Of a DNA stretch of 64,000 nucleotides, positions 32,848-41,477 are shown piece by piece. The stretch covers positions 1-64,000 of the forward strand of contig NZ_JBMSEE010000009.1 of NCBI RefSeq assembly GCF_049446155.1, written 5' to 3'. Made by a program: the position numbers and the translations under genes. The notes under the pieces were generated by a model, which did no database searches, had not been told where the DNA came from, and saw nothing but the letters and a program-made list of their open reading frames with translations. Position 1 is the stretch's first letter, and each line of letters begins with the position of its first letter. The stretch comes from Rivibacter sp049446155. GTDB taxonomy: Bacteria; Pseudomonadota; Gammaproteobacteria; Burkholderiales; Burkholderiaceae_C.

Positions 32848-33600
32848 TCAGCGGATGCGCTCGATCAGCGCCATCGCCGCCGCGGGCGCGCGCTCCTTGG
32901 CGCCGTTGATGAAGAACACGTAGCCCTCGCGCGGCGCCCAGGCGCGCGCGCCCGCGGCCCAGCTGTCGAGCACGTCAGGTGCATAGCCGGTCGCCAGGTC
33001 GGCGCGCGAGTTCAGCAGCCGTGCGTAGAAGAAGCCGGCGGTCAGCTCGGGGATCGCCGGCAGGCCGTCGCCGTCGCTGAAGACGATGGCGGCGCGATGA
33101 CGGCGGGCAAGCTCGTAGAAGGCCTCGCAGGCGAAGCTCTCGTGGCGCACGTCGAGCGCGTGCCGCAGCTCGCGTCCCTGCACTTCGGCGGGCAGCAGCT
33201 TCAGGAAAGCGGCGAAGTCGTCCGCGTCGAAGGCCTTGCGGCGATCGAACTGCCAGACGATGGGCCCGAGCTTGTCGCCCAGCTCCGCGAGGCCGCCGTC
33301 GACGAAGCGCCGCACCGACTCGCCTGCCTCGGCCAGCACGCGCCGGTGCGTGGCGTACTGGCTGGCCTTGACGCTGAACACGAAGCCCTCGGGCGTCTGC
33401 TCGCGCCACTTGGCGAAGGTGGCGGGCTTCTGGCTCGAATAGAAGGTGCTGTTGATCTCGATCGCCGTGAGGCGCCGCGACGCGTACTCGAGCTCGCGCG
33501 CCTGCGGCCAGCCTTGGGGATAGAAGTTGGCGCGCCAGGGCTCGTAGTTCCAGCCGCCGATGCCCACGCGCACGCTTGCCGCGCCTGCCCGTTCGCTCAT
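32848..33600 (-). CDS. DUF72 domain-containing protein
   Basis: TIM-barrel protein of 250 residues from the DUF72/YecE family. Recognised blocks are VGIGGWNYEPWRANFYP at the N-terminus, EINSTFYSSQKP, and FVFSVKASQYATHRR, all typical of the family. No biochemical function is established. It is cytoplasmic. It diverges from no gene but precedes the GlxA-type regulator tail-to-head on the same strand, with 28 bases between. Confidence 0.93.
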   Translation of the reverse strand: MSERAGAASVRVGIGGWNYEPWRANFYPQGWPQARELEYASRRLTAIEINSTFYSSQKPATFAKWREQTPEGFVFSVKASQYATHRRVLAEAGESVRRFVDGGLAELGDKLGPIVWQFDRRKAFDADDFAAFLKLLPAEVQGRELRHALDVRHESFACEAFYELARRHRAAIVFSDGDGLPAIPELTAGFFYARLLNSRADLATGYAPDVLDSWAAGARAWAPREGYVFFINGAKERAPAAAMALIERIR

Positions 33601-33628
33601 GCCGTCCTCCCGCTTCGCGGGGCCGATG

Positions 33629-34618
33629 CTAGCCGGCGCCGGCGTGCCCGCGAAACTCCCGGCGGTAGGCCGAAGGCGAGGTGCGCAGCGCCGCCGCGAA
33701 GTGCTGGCGCAGCGAAACCGACGAGCCGAAGCCGGCCGCCTGGGCCACCTCTTCGATCGAGCGGCGACTGGTCTCGAGCAGGCGCTGCGCGAGCGCGATG
33801 CGCTGGTTCGCCAGCCACTGGCCGACCGTCGTGCCCGTCGCCTCGCGAAAGCGGCGCGTGAAGGTGCGCCGGCTCATCGCGGCGCGCGCGGCCAGCGCGT
33901 CGAGGCTGTGCGCCTGGTCCAGGTGCTGCCCGGCCCAGGCCAGCACGCCGGCCAGGCGGTCGTCGCGCGCTGAAGGCCGCAGCGGCTGCTCGATGAACTG
34001 CGCCTGCCCGCCCTGGCGGTGCGGCGCGACGACCATGCTGCGCGCGGCGCGGCTGGCCGCCTCGGCGCCGCACAGGCGGCGCAGCAAGTGCAAGCAACAG
34101 TCGATGCCGGCGGCGGTGCCGGCCGAGGTGACGATCTCGCCGTCGTCGACGTAGAGCACCTCGGGCACCAGGCGCACCTGCGGATAGCGCTTGGCGAAGG
34201 CCGGCACGAGCTGCCAGTGCGTCGTCGCCGGCCGGCCGTCGAGCAGGCCCGCCTCGGCCAGCACGAAGGCGCCGAGGCACAGCCCGACGATCACCGCGCC
34301 GCGGCGCTGCGCCGCGCGCAGCGCGCGCGAAAGCGCCTCGGGCGGCGCGCGGCCGTCGTCGTGCCACGACGGCACGATCACGATGCCGGCGCGGCCGATC
34401 GCCTGCAGGCCGTGCGGCGCGTCGATCGTGAAGCCGGCGCTGGTGCGCAGCGTGCCGGGCTCGCTCGCGCAGACCTTCAGCTCGAAGCGCGGCACGCCCG
34501 CGGCGCTGCGGTCCTCGCCGAACACCAGGCAGGGCACGGACAGGTGGAACGGGCTGATGCCGTCGAAGGCGACGACGGCGATGCGCTGTTCGCGCGGGAG
34601 GGCACGGGGAGCGGGCAT
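33629..34618 (-). CDS. GlxA family transcriptional regulator (DJ-1/PfpI + AraC)
   Basis: The 329-residue regulator has an N-terminal DJ-1/PfpI-type domain (about 10-190) with a Cys in IVGLCLGAFVLAEAG at the nucleophile-elbow position, and a C-terminal AraC double helix-turn-helix (about 225-320). The second HTH includes IEEVAQAAGFGSSVSLRQHF. The divergent cysteine hydrolase at 34715 is the likely target, since they share a 96-base intergenic region. Ligand unknown. Confidence 0.93.
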   Translation of the reverse strand: MPAPRALPREQRIAVVAFDGISPFHLSVPCLVFGEDRSAAGVPRFELKVCASEPGTLRTSAGFTIDAPHGLQAIGRAGIVIVPSWHDDGRAPPEALSRALRAAQRRGAVIVGLCLGAFVLAEAGLLDGRPATTHWQLVPAFAKRYPQVRLVPEVLYVDDGEIVTSAGTAAGIDCCLHLLRRLCGAEAASRAARSMVVAPHRQGGQAQFIEQPLRPSARDDRLAGVLAWAGQHLDQAHSLDALAARAAMSRRTFTRRFREATGTTVGQWLANQRIALAQRLLETSRRSIEEVAQAAGFGSSVSLRQHFAAALRTSPSAYRREFRGHAGAG

Positions 34619-34714
34619 GGCCCGATCCTATCGATCAATGGCATTCGGGCCAATGGCGCGCAGCATCGGCCGCGCCAAGAATGAGGCCATCGCAACCCTC
34701 TCAGGAGCCTTTCG

Positions 34715-35344
34715 ATGAACACCGCACCGCGCCGCGCCCTGGTCGTGATCGACGTGCAGAACGAGTACTTCGCCGGCGGCGGCCTGCCGATCGAGCATCC
34801 GCCCGTCGAGCTGAGCCTGCCCAACATCGCCCGCGCGATGGATGCCGCCCGCGCGCACGGCGTGCCGGTGGTGGTGGTGCAGCACAGCGCGCCGGCCGGC
34901 GCGCCGGTGTTCGACCCGGGCTCGCCCGGCTGGCAGCTTCACCCCGAGGTGGCGCGCCGTGCGCGCGATCTCCTGGTCGACAAGCCCATGGCCAGCGTGT
35001 TCTCCGGCGCCGGCTTCGCCGACTGGCTGGCGCGCGAGCGCATCGACACGCTGACCATCGCGGGCTACATGACGCACAACTGCGACGCCTCGACGATCTA
35101 CGAAGCCGCGCACCGGGGCCTCAAGGTCGAATGGCTGCACGACGCGAGCGGCTCACTGCCCTACGAGAACGCGGCCGGGCGCGCCTCGGCCGAGGAGATC
35201 CACCGCGTGTTCGGCGTCGTGTTCCACAGCAACTTCGCCGCGGTGGCGAGCACGCAGCAGTGGATCGACGCGCTGAAGGACCGCGTCGCGCTGCCGCTGG
35301 ACAACGTGCTGCTGTCCAACCGGCGCGGGCGCGGCGTGCTGTGA
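34715..35344 (+). CDS. Isochorismatase-like cysteine hydrolase
   Basis: The 209-residue enzyme has the isochorismatase/nicotinamidase fold. The triad is Asp13 in VVIDVQNEYF, a Lys in the DKPMASVF segment near 90 and Cys123 in YMTHNCDAS. Members hydrolyse amides or carbamates; the substrate is not evident. It is divergent from the GlxA-type regulator, which probably controls it. Its stop abuts the convergent monooxygenase-like gene with no base between. AGGAG lies ten bases before the ATG. Confidence 0.92.
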   Translation: MNTAPRRALVVIDVQNEYFAGGGLPIEHPPVELSLPNIARAMDAARAHGVPVVVVQHSAPAGAPVFDPGSPGWQLHPEVARRARDLLVDKPMASVFSGAGFADWLARERIDTLTIAGYMTHNCDASTIYEAAHRGLKVEWLHDASGSLPYENAAGRASAEEIHRVFGVVFHSNFAAVASTQQWIDALKDRVALPLDNVLLSNRRGRGVL

Positions 35345-35653
35345 TCAGTCGGCCGACTTCGCCAGCAGCGTGAAGTGCTCGACCACCGGCGGCTGGGCGA
35401 AGAAGGGCCCGACGATCGCGCGCCACTGCGCGAACAGCGGGCCCTGGCGAAAGCCCACCGTGTGGTCCTCGAGCGTGTCCCAGAAGATCATCAGCACGTA
35501 GCGCTCGGGCGACTCGACGCCCTTGTTGACCTTGAAGCCGCGAAAGCCCTTGGCTTGCGAGATCACGGTCGCCAGGCCGCGCTGGATCGCCTCGTCGAAG
35601 GCGGCCTGCTGGCCGGCGGGGATGCGGATGTCGGCGAGTTCGAGAATCATCAT
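35345..35653 (-). CDS. Antibiotic biosynthesis monooxygenase-fold protein
   Basis: Small dimeric alpha-beta barrel protein of 102 residues. The pattern MMILELADIRIPAGQQAAF, a central FRGFKVNKGVESPERYVLMIFW and an end FAQWRAIVGPFF is typical of the ABM family. Such proteins may be cofactor-free oxygenases or only stress-related. The ATG at 35653 has AGGAG at a good distance; an ATG at 35650 follows at once. Confidence 0.85.
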   Translation of the reverse strand: MMILELADIRIPAGQQAAFDEAIQRGLATVISQAKGFRGFKVNKGVESPERYVLMIFWDTLEDHTVGFRQGPLFAQWRAIVGPFFAQPPVVEHFTLLAKSAD

Positions 35654-36211
35654 GCGGCTCCTGGGAAGGAGCGCGATGCTAGCCGGCCCCGCCCCGGCGC
35701 CCGTGCGGGACAGGCTGTGACACCCACGCGTGACACCTGTTCGGGCCCTTCGACGCATCGGGGATGCGATGTCAGGGAAATCCTGATGCGGCGCGCGTGA
35801 CGCAACGCGCAATCGCGACGCCGTGCACCGCGACGGCGTCGCAGCGCAGCAAAACGGTCCGAGTTGGCGCTTTGTGAATCTTTCCCGGGTCAGGCTGTAT
35901 CGCTGGATTCGACACGGCTGTCACGCGACTCGCACACCCCCCAAGTTCTCATGTTGCGACGCAGCATGAACGGAAGCTTTCGCACTGGTGTCAGTCGCGT
36001 TGACGCTCGAAAACCGGGGGAGTAGAACGGCCCTCGACCGCTTTCGCGGGTGGGTGTAGTGGACGCCCGCGCCAGTGTGTCACCCGTAGGGACGCGTCCA
36101 TGTCATGAGGGAACGTGTGCAGGGTCCGCCCCGTCGGTGAGGAGTGATTGCCAAGGAGTGCTCGCGCATCAGTGACGCGCATCAGTGACCACACCAACCA
36201 CGGAGACATCG
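35654..36211 (+). promoter_or_regulatory. Long upstream region of xoxF
   Basis: These 558 bases contain no gene. The octamer GTGACACC occurs at 35717-35724 and 35730-35737, thirteen bases apart, and its inverse core GTGTCAC occurs at 36077-36083. A tandem duplication of CGCGCATCAGTGA lies at 36163-36188, ending 23 bases before the xoxF ATG. The length and repeated motifs suggest an extended regulatory region for the methanol dehydrogenase operon. No sigma-70 or sigma-54 promoter could be fixed by eye. Confidence 0.5.
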
Positions 36212-38032
36212 ATGAAATCCCATTGGCTATCGAAGCGGCATGCATTGCGGCCCCTCGCCGCCGCCGTTCTCGCGCTGCCGGTGATCGCCCACGCGAACGC
36301 CGACGTCGAGAAGAACATCGCCAACCCGAAGAACTGGGCGATGCAGGCTGGCGACATGTACAACCAGCGCTACAGCAAGCTCAACCAGATCAACACCGGC
36401 AACGTCGGCAAGATGCAGGTCGCGTGGACCTTCTCCACCGGCGTGCTGCGCGGCCACGAAGGCTCGCCGCTGGTGATCGACGGCACGATGTACCTGCATT
36501 CGCCGTTCCCCAACAAGGTCTTCGCGATCGACCTCGACACGCAGAAGATCAAGTGGAAGTACGAGCCGAAGCAGGATCCGGCGGTGATTCCGCAGATGTG
36601 CTGCGACACGGTCAACCGCGGCCTGGCCTATGCCGAGGGCAAGGTCTTCCTGCAGCGCGCGGACTCGGTGCTCGAGGCGCTGGACGCCAAGACCGGCAAG
36701 GTGATCTGGTCGGTCAAGAACGGCGACCCGAAGCTGGGCGCGGTCAACACCAACGCGCCGCACGTCTTCAAGGACAAGGTCATCACCGGCATCTCGGGTG
36801 GTGAGTGGGGCGTGCGCGGCTTCATCGCGGCCTACGACATCAACTCGGGCAAGCAGGTCTGGAAGGCCTACAGCACCGGCCCCGACGCCGAGATGCTGAT
36901 GGACCCGGACAAGACCATGACCTGGACCGACGGCGCGCTCAAGCCGGTCGGCAAGGACTCGTCGCTCAAGACCTGGAAGGGCGACCAGTGGAAGATCGGC
37001 GGCGGCACCACCTGGGGCTGGTACAGCTACGACAAGGCGGCCAACCTGCTGTACTACGGCACCGGCAACCCGTCGACCTGGAACCCGTCGCAGCGCCCTG
37101 GCGACAACAAGTGGTCGATGACCATCTTCGCGCGTGACGTCGACACCGGCATGGCCAAGTGGGCCTACCAGATGACGCCGTTCGACGAGTGGGACTTCGA
37201 CGGCATCAACGAGATGATCCTCGCGGACATCGACGTCAAGGGCAAGCCGACCAAGGCGCTGGTGCACTTCGACCGCAACGGCTTCGCGTACACGATGGAC
37301 CGCATCTCCGGTGCGCTGCTCGTGGCCGAGAAGTACGACCCGAAGGTGAACTGGGCCACGCACGTCGACATGAAGACGGGTCGCCCGCAGGTGGTCAAGC
37401 AGTACTCGACCGCGCAGAACGGGCCTGACGTCAACACCAAGGGCGTGTGCCCGGCGGCCCTGGGCTCCAAGGACCAGCAGCCGGCGTCGTTCGACCCGAA
37501 CACCAAGCTCTTCTACGTGCCGACCAACCACGTCTGCATGGACTACGAGCCGTTCAAGGTCGAGTACACCGCGGGCCAGCCGTATGTGGGCGCCACGCTG
37601 TCGATGTACCCCGCTCCGGGCAGCCACGGCGGCATGGGCAACTACATCACCTGGAACGCCGGCACCGGCAAGATCGTCCAGAGCAAGCCCGAGAAGTTCT
37701 CGGTGTGGAGCGGCTCGCTCAACACCGCGGGCGGCCTGAGCTGCTACGGCACGCTCGAGGGCTACCTGAAGTGCGTCGACGCGAAGGACATCACCAAGGA
37801 GCTGTTCAAGTTCAAGACGCCCTCCGGGATCATCGGCAACGTGTTCACCTACGAGCACAAGGGCAAGCAGTACATGGGCGTGTTCTCGGGCATCGGCGGC
37901 TGGGCCGGCATCGGCATGGCGGCAGGCCTCGAGAAGGACACCGATGGCCTGGGTGCCGTGGGTGGCTATCGCGAGCTCAACCAGTACACCGACCTGGGCG
38001 GCTCGTTGACGGTGTTTGCACTGCCGAACTGA
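36212..38032 (+). CDS. xoxF: Lanthanide-dependent PQQ methanol/ethanol dehydrogenase
   Basis: Periplasmic quinoprotein alcohol dehydrogenase, 606 residues, with a signal peptide ending near IAHANA. The vicinal disulfide Cys130-Cys131 (QMCCDT) is present. The metal-site motif reads TPFDEWDFDGINE: Asp328 is the catalytic base and Asp330 is the extra acidic residue found in XoxF but replaced by Ala in calcium-type MxaF. This marks a rare-earth enzyme. Propeller blades with W-motifs run through the protein. The cluster has no mxaI small subunit, as usual for XoxF. It is followed by its cytochrome and binding-protein genes. Methanol is the likely substrate; other alcohols or formaldehyde are possible. 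Confidence 0.95.
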   Translation: MKSHWLSKRHALRPLAAAVLALPVIAHANADVEKNIANPKNWAMQAGDMYNQRYSKLNQINTGNVGKMQVAWTFSTGVLRGHEGSPLVIDGTMYLHSPFPNKVFAIDLDTQKIKWKYEPKQDPAVIPQMCCDTVNRGLAYAEGKVFLQRADSVLEALDAKTGKVIWSVKNGDPKLGAVNTNAPHVFKDKVITGISGGEWGVRGFIAAYDINSGKQVWKAYSTGPDAEMLMDPDKTMTWTDGALKPVGKDSSLKTWKGDQWKIGGGTTWGWYSYDKAANLLYYGTGNPSTWNPSQRPGDNKWSMTIFARDVDTGMAKWAYQMTPFDEWDFDGINEMILADIDVKGKPTKALVHFDRNGFAYTMDRISGALLVAEKYDPKVNWATHVDMKTGRPQVVKQYSTAQNGPDVNTKGVCPAALGSKDQQPASFDPNTKLFYVPTNHVCMDYEPFKVEYTAGQPYVGATLSMYPAPGSHGGMGNYITWNAGTGKIVQSKPEKFSVWSGSLNTAGGLSCYGTLEGYLKCVDAKDITKELFKFKTPSGIIGNVFTYEHKGKQYMGVFSGIGGWAGIGMAAGLEKDTDGLGAVGGYRELNQYTDLGGSLTVFALPN

Positions 38033-38143
38033 TGGCCAGGCAGTGAATCGAAGCAGTTCCCGCGCGAGCGGGGCTGCTCCTTGCGTCAGGGGATGGCGCC
38101 GAGCGGTGCCGTCCCCTTCAAGTCTTCTGAAGTAGTCCAGACC

Positions 38144-38548
38144 ATGAAGTTGCGAATCACCGTTGCGGTTCTCCTCGGCCTCGGCGCCGCCGCCCTCTCC
38201 GCTGCCCAGAACGTCGTCAAGACGCCGCTGTACACCGTCCAGGACGGCACCAAGGTCGACGCCGAGACGATGAAGGGCTTTCGCACCTGGCGCGCCGCCG
38301 CCTGCGACCGCTGTCACGGCGCCAACCAGGAAGGCATGGTCGGCCCCTCGCTGGTCAACAGCCTCAAGACGCTGACCAAGGAGGAGTTCATCAAGACCGT
38401 GCGCGACGGCCGCCTCGACAAGGGCATGCAGAGCTTCGGCAACAGCGAGCAGGTGATGAACAACATCAACCAGCTCTATGCCTACCTGAAGGGTCGCTCC
38501 GACGGCGCGATCACGCAGGCCAAGGTGTCGGAGATCCCGTCGCAATGA
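38144..38548 (+). CDS. xoxG: Cytochrome c partner of XoxF
   Basis: Periplasmic c-type cytochrome that accepts electrons from XoxF. It has 134 residues with a signal peptide ending near LSAAQ. The haem motif is CDRCH (Cys54, Cys57, His58), and likely Met ligands lie in the KGMQSF stretch. The ATG at 38144 lies 111 bases after xoxF, and the stop overlaps xoxJ as ATGA. It is shorter than many XoxG proteins, so it is a minimal single-haem version. Confidence 0.88.
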   Translation: MKLRITVAVLLGLGAAALSAAQNVVKTPLYTVQDGTKVDAETMKGFRTWRAAACDRCHGANQEGMVGPSLVNSLKTLTKEEFIKTVRDGRLDKGMQSFGNSEQVMNNINQLYAYLKGRSDGAITQAKVSEIPSQ

Positions 38549-39405
38549 GCACCGCTCGGCCGCTCGTCGTCGCGCTTGCGCTGGCCGCAGCGGCCGGCGC
38601 GGCCTTTGCGCAGGACGCCGCGCCCAAGCGCGAGGCGTTCCGCGTCTGCCAGGACCCGAACAACCTGCCGTTCTCCAACACCAAGGGAGAAGGCATCGAG
38701 AACCGCATCGCCGAGCTGTTCGCCAAGGACCTCGGCCTGCCGGTCACCTACTACTCGTTCCCGCAGCGCATGGCGTTCATCCGCAACACGCTGCGCTACA
38801 AGCTGCCGGGCGAGGACTTCCGCTGCGACGTCGTGCTGGGCGTGCCGGCCGGCTTCGACCAGGTCTCGGCCACCAAGCCCTACTACCGCTCGACCTACGC
38901 GCTGGTGTTCGCCAAGAACGGCCCGCTGGCCTCGCTGAAGGCGCCGGCCGACCTGTTCGCGATGGCGCCCGGGGCGCGCGCCAAGCTGCGCATCGGCCTG
39001 TATGACCGCTCGCCGGCCTCGGAGTGGCTCAACAAGCACGGCATGGTCGACCAGGGCGTGCCGTATCCGATGATGAGCGCCGACCCGCAGCAGTATCCGG
39101 GCGAGATCATCGAGCGCGACCTCGCCTCGGGCAAGCTCGACGCCGCCATCGTCTGGGGCCCGATCGCGGGCTACTTCGCCAAGCGCGTGAAGTCGCCGGA
39201 ACTGGCGGTGCTGCCGCTGAGCTCGGAGCCGGGCGTCAAGTTCGACTACCAGATGGCGATGGGCGTGCGTTACGGCGAACGCGAGTGGAAGCAGCAGATC
39301 GAGTCGCTGATCGAACGGCGCCGCCCGGAGATCGAGGCGATCTTGCGTGACTATGGCGTGCCGCTGCTCGAACTCGAGCCGCCGCAAGCCGCGGCCAAGC
39401 CCTGA
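38545..39405 (+). CDS. xoxJ: Quinoprotein-associated periplasmic binding protein
   Basis: The 286-residue exported protein has the fold of ABC-type solute-binding proteins, with a signal peptide ending AGAAFAQ. Blocks typical of MoxJ/XoxJ are FRVCQDPNNLPFSN and VVLGVPAGFDQVSATKPYYRSTYALVF. XoxJ is thought to help activate or mature XoxF and not to transport anything; no permease or ATPase gene is near. Overlap with xoxG is four bases. Confidence 0.9.
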   Translation: MSTARPLVVALALAAAAGAAFAQDAAPKREAFRVCQDPNNLPFSNTKGEGIENRIAELFAKDLGLPVTYYSFPQRMAFIRNTLRYKLPGEDFRCDVVLGVPAGFDQVSATKPYYRSTYALVFAKNGPLASLKAPADLFAMAPGARAKLRIGLYDRSPASEWLNKHGMVDQGVPYPMMSADPQQYPGEIIERDLASGKLDAAIVWGPIAGYFAKRVKSPELAVLPLSSEPGVKFDYQMAMGVRYGEREWKQQIESLIERRRPEIEAILRDYGVPLLELEPPQAAAKP

Positions 39406-39437
39406 TGAGGGCAGGTTGCCGCCATGAGAGGGCCCAC

Positions 39438-40130
39438 GTGAAAGCGTCGGCCTTCGCAGGCGTTCTCCTGGCTGCGGCGCTGCTGGCCAGCCCCGTGCGT
39501 GCGCAGTCGGGCGACGCCCCCAGCGTGCCGTCGGCAGCCGAGCGCGCGGTGTTCGTCGAGCCCGAGCTGACGGCCCTGAAGCCGCCGCTGGCGCTCGACT
39601 ACCGCTTCGTGCGTCGCAGCGCGGGCGGCGACTTCGAGCCCGGCTTCGAGGACGCCGTGCGCCTGGCCCTGCGCGCCAGCCCCGACGGCGCCTGCTGCGC
39701 GGTGCGCGGCGAGTTCCTGAGCGGCGCGAACGCGCTGCGCCTGCCGGAGATCGACGACGCGCGGGTCAATCCGGTCGGGCTGTTCTTCCTCGAGCGCGCG
39801 GTGCGCGAGCTGCAGCGCCTGACCGGCGGCCAGTCGGCCCATTTCCGTCGCCGCATCCGCCTCGCACTGGCCGAGGAGGCGCAGCCGGTGGCCGGCAGCG
39901 CCGACTGGAACGGGCGCAGCGTCGCGACGACGGTGGTGACCGTCACGCCGTTCGTCAATGACAGCCAGCGCAACCGCTTCCCCAAGTACGCGGCGATGCA
40001 GTACGTGTTCGTGCTCTCGAAGGAGGTGCCGGGCGGTGTGCTCGAGCTGCGCGCGCGCCTGCCGGGAAGCGATGCCTCGACCGCGCCGTCGTTCGAAGAA
40101 GTGCTGACGCTCGCCGCGCCCGCCCGCTGA
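39438..40130 (+). CDS. Unknown exported protein of the xox cluster
   Basis: The protein was not recognised. From the GTG at 39438, which has GAGAGGG upstream, it has 230 residues and a signal peptide ending SPVRAQ. An ATG at 39405, overlapping the xoxJ stop as TGATG, would add eleven residues; either is possible. There are adjacent cysteines (GACCAVRGE) in the first third, and no membrane span beyond the signal. Because it lies between xoxJ and the quinoprotein relay genes it probably serves the periplasmic alcohol oxidation system. Confidence 0.75.
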   Translation: MKASAFAGVLLAAALLASPVRAQSGDAPSVPSAAERAVFVEPELTALKPPLALDYRFVRRSAGGDFEPGFEDAVRLALRASPDGACCAVRGEFLSGANALRLPEIDDARVNPVGLFFLERAVRELQRLTGGQSAHFRRRIRLALAEEAQPVAGSADWNGRSVATTVVTVTPFVNDSQRNRFPKYAAMQYVFVLSKEVPGGVLELRARLPGSDASTAPSFEEVLTLAAPAR

Positions 40131-40153
40131 ACCGTTCTTCACCAAGAGAACCC

Positions 40154-40510
40154 ATGACGATGCCCCGCCTCGTTGCCGCGCTGGCGCTTGCCGCCTGCGC
40201 CTCGCTCGCGCACGCAAACGACTACCCGACCGTCGATCGCGTGCTCTACGTGCAAAGCTGCCTGCGCGACCATCCGGGGCCGGCGTTCGAGATGATCCAC
40301 AAGTGCTCGTGCACGATCGACCGCATCGCCGAGAAGCTGAACTACCAGCAGTTCGTCGAGCTCAGCACCGAGGCCAACGCCACCAGCATCGGCGGCGAGC
40401 GCGGCGCGGTGATCCGCGACAACGAGGGCGCGCAAAAGGAGATCCGCGGCTACCGCGCGCTGCAGAACGAGGCCAAGAAGAGCTGTCTCATCCACCTCGA
40501 GCAGCGCTGA
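40154..40510 (+). CDS. Small exported cysteine-containing protein of the xox cluster
   Basis: The 118-residue protein has a signal peptide ending SLAHAND. The mature part contains cysteines in VQSCLRDH, HKCSCTID and KKSCLIH, an even number that could form two disulfides. The family was not recognised, although proteins of this size and pattern accompany PQQ dehydrogenase clusters. AAGAGAA lies before the ATG at 40154. Function unknown. Confidence 0.8.
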   Translation: MTMPRLVAALALAACASLAHANDYPTVDRVLYVQSCLRDHPGPAFEMIHKCSCTIDRIAEKLNYQQFVELSTEANATSIGGERGAVIRDNEGAQKEIRGYRALQNEAKKSCLIHLEQR

Positions 40511-40525
40511 ACTGAGGCGCGATCG

Positions 40526-41455
40526 ATGCGGCTTGCCGTCGCGCTTTGCACCTGGCTGCTGGCCGGTTTTGCGGCGGCGCAGACGCCGGCGGTGATCGCG
40601 GCGGGCGTCCTGGTGCATGCCGGCGCACTCGAGGACTGGGGCCCGGCCAACGGCGGCGATGTCGCCAACCTCGGCGCGATCGAAGGCGAGCGCTGCCTCG
40701 CCGTGATCGACAGCGGCGGCAGTCTTGCGGTCGGCCGCGCCTGGCGAAAGCAGCTGCAGGCCGCGACGCCCAAGCCGGTGTGCTGGGTCATCAACACCCA
40801 TGCGCATCCCGACCACGTGCTCGGCAACGCAGCGTTTCGCGGCGCCGGCCCCGGCGGCGCCGATCCGGTGTTCGTCGGCCACGCGCGGCTGCCGGCGGCG
40901 CTGGCGGCGCGCAGCCCCTACTACCTGAACGCGCTGGCGCGCGACTTCGGCGCCGCGGCCGAGCCGACAGAGATCATCGCGCCGACGCAGACCGTCGCGC
41001 CCGGTACGCCGCGCACGCTCGACCTCGGCGGGCGCGAGATCGTGCTGCAGGCCTGGCCTACCGCGCACACCGACGCCGACCTGAGCGTCTTCGATCCGGC
41101 CAGCGGCACGCTGTTCGCGGGCGACCTGCTGTTCGTCGAGCACCTGCCGGCGCTCGACGGCAAGCTCATGGGCTGGCTGGGCGTGATGGACGCGCTGGCG
41201 CAGCGCCGCGACGTGCGCATCGCGGTGCCGGGACACGGCGCCGTGCAGCGCGACTGGCCGGCCGCGCTCGCGCCCCAGCGCCGCTACCTCGAAGGCTTGC
41301 GCGACGGCGTGCGCGAGGCCTTGCGCGCGAACCGCCCGCTGGCCGAGACGGTCGATCGACTCGCCGACAAGGGCATCGACGGATGGCGGTTGACCGAGCG
41401 CTTCCACAAGCGCAATGTCACTGCTGCCTTTGCCGAACTCGAGTGGTCCGACTGA
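40526..41455 (+). CDS. Quinoprotein relay system metallo-beta-lactamase-fold hydrolase
   Basis: The 309-residue exported protein (signal peptide ending GFAAAQ) has the zinc motif NTHAHPDHVLGN, giving His92, His94, Asp96 and His97. Later metal residues lie in AHTDADLSVFD and VPGHGAV. This is the SoxH-related type found beside PQQ dehydrogenases and called quinoprotein relay system zinc metallohydrolase. Its reaction is unknown; a thiol-ester or sulfur-carrier substrate is suspected because a SoxYZ-like carrier gene follows by 22 bases. Confidence 0.88.
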   Translation: MRLAVALCTWLLAGFAAAQTPAVIAAGVLVHAGALEDWGPANGGDVANLGAIEGERCLAVIDSGGSLAVGRAWRKQLQAATPKPVCWVINTHAHPDHVLGNAAFRGAGPGGADPVFVGHARLPAALAARSPYYLNALARDFGAAAEPTEIIAPTQTVAPGTPRTLDLGGREIVLQAWPTAHTDADLSVFDPASGTLFAGDLLFVEHLPALDGKLMGWLGVMDALAQRRDVRIAVPGHGAVQRDWPAALAPQRRYLEGLRDGVREALRANRPLAETVDRLADKGIDGWRLTERFHKRNVTAAFAELEWSD

Positions 41456-41477
41456 GTCCGGCGCGCCGGAGACACGC

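Noticed and set aside
36212..38032. Assignment as calcium-dependent MxaF
   Set aside because: The motif DEWDFDG has the second Asp of XoxF where MxaF has Ala, and no mxaI gene follows.
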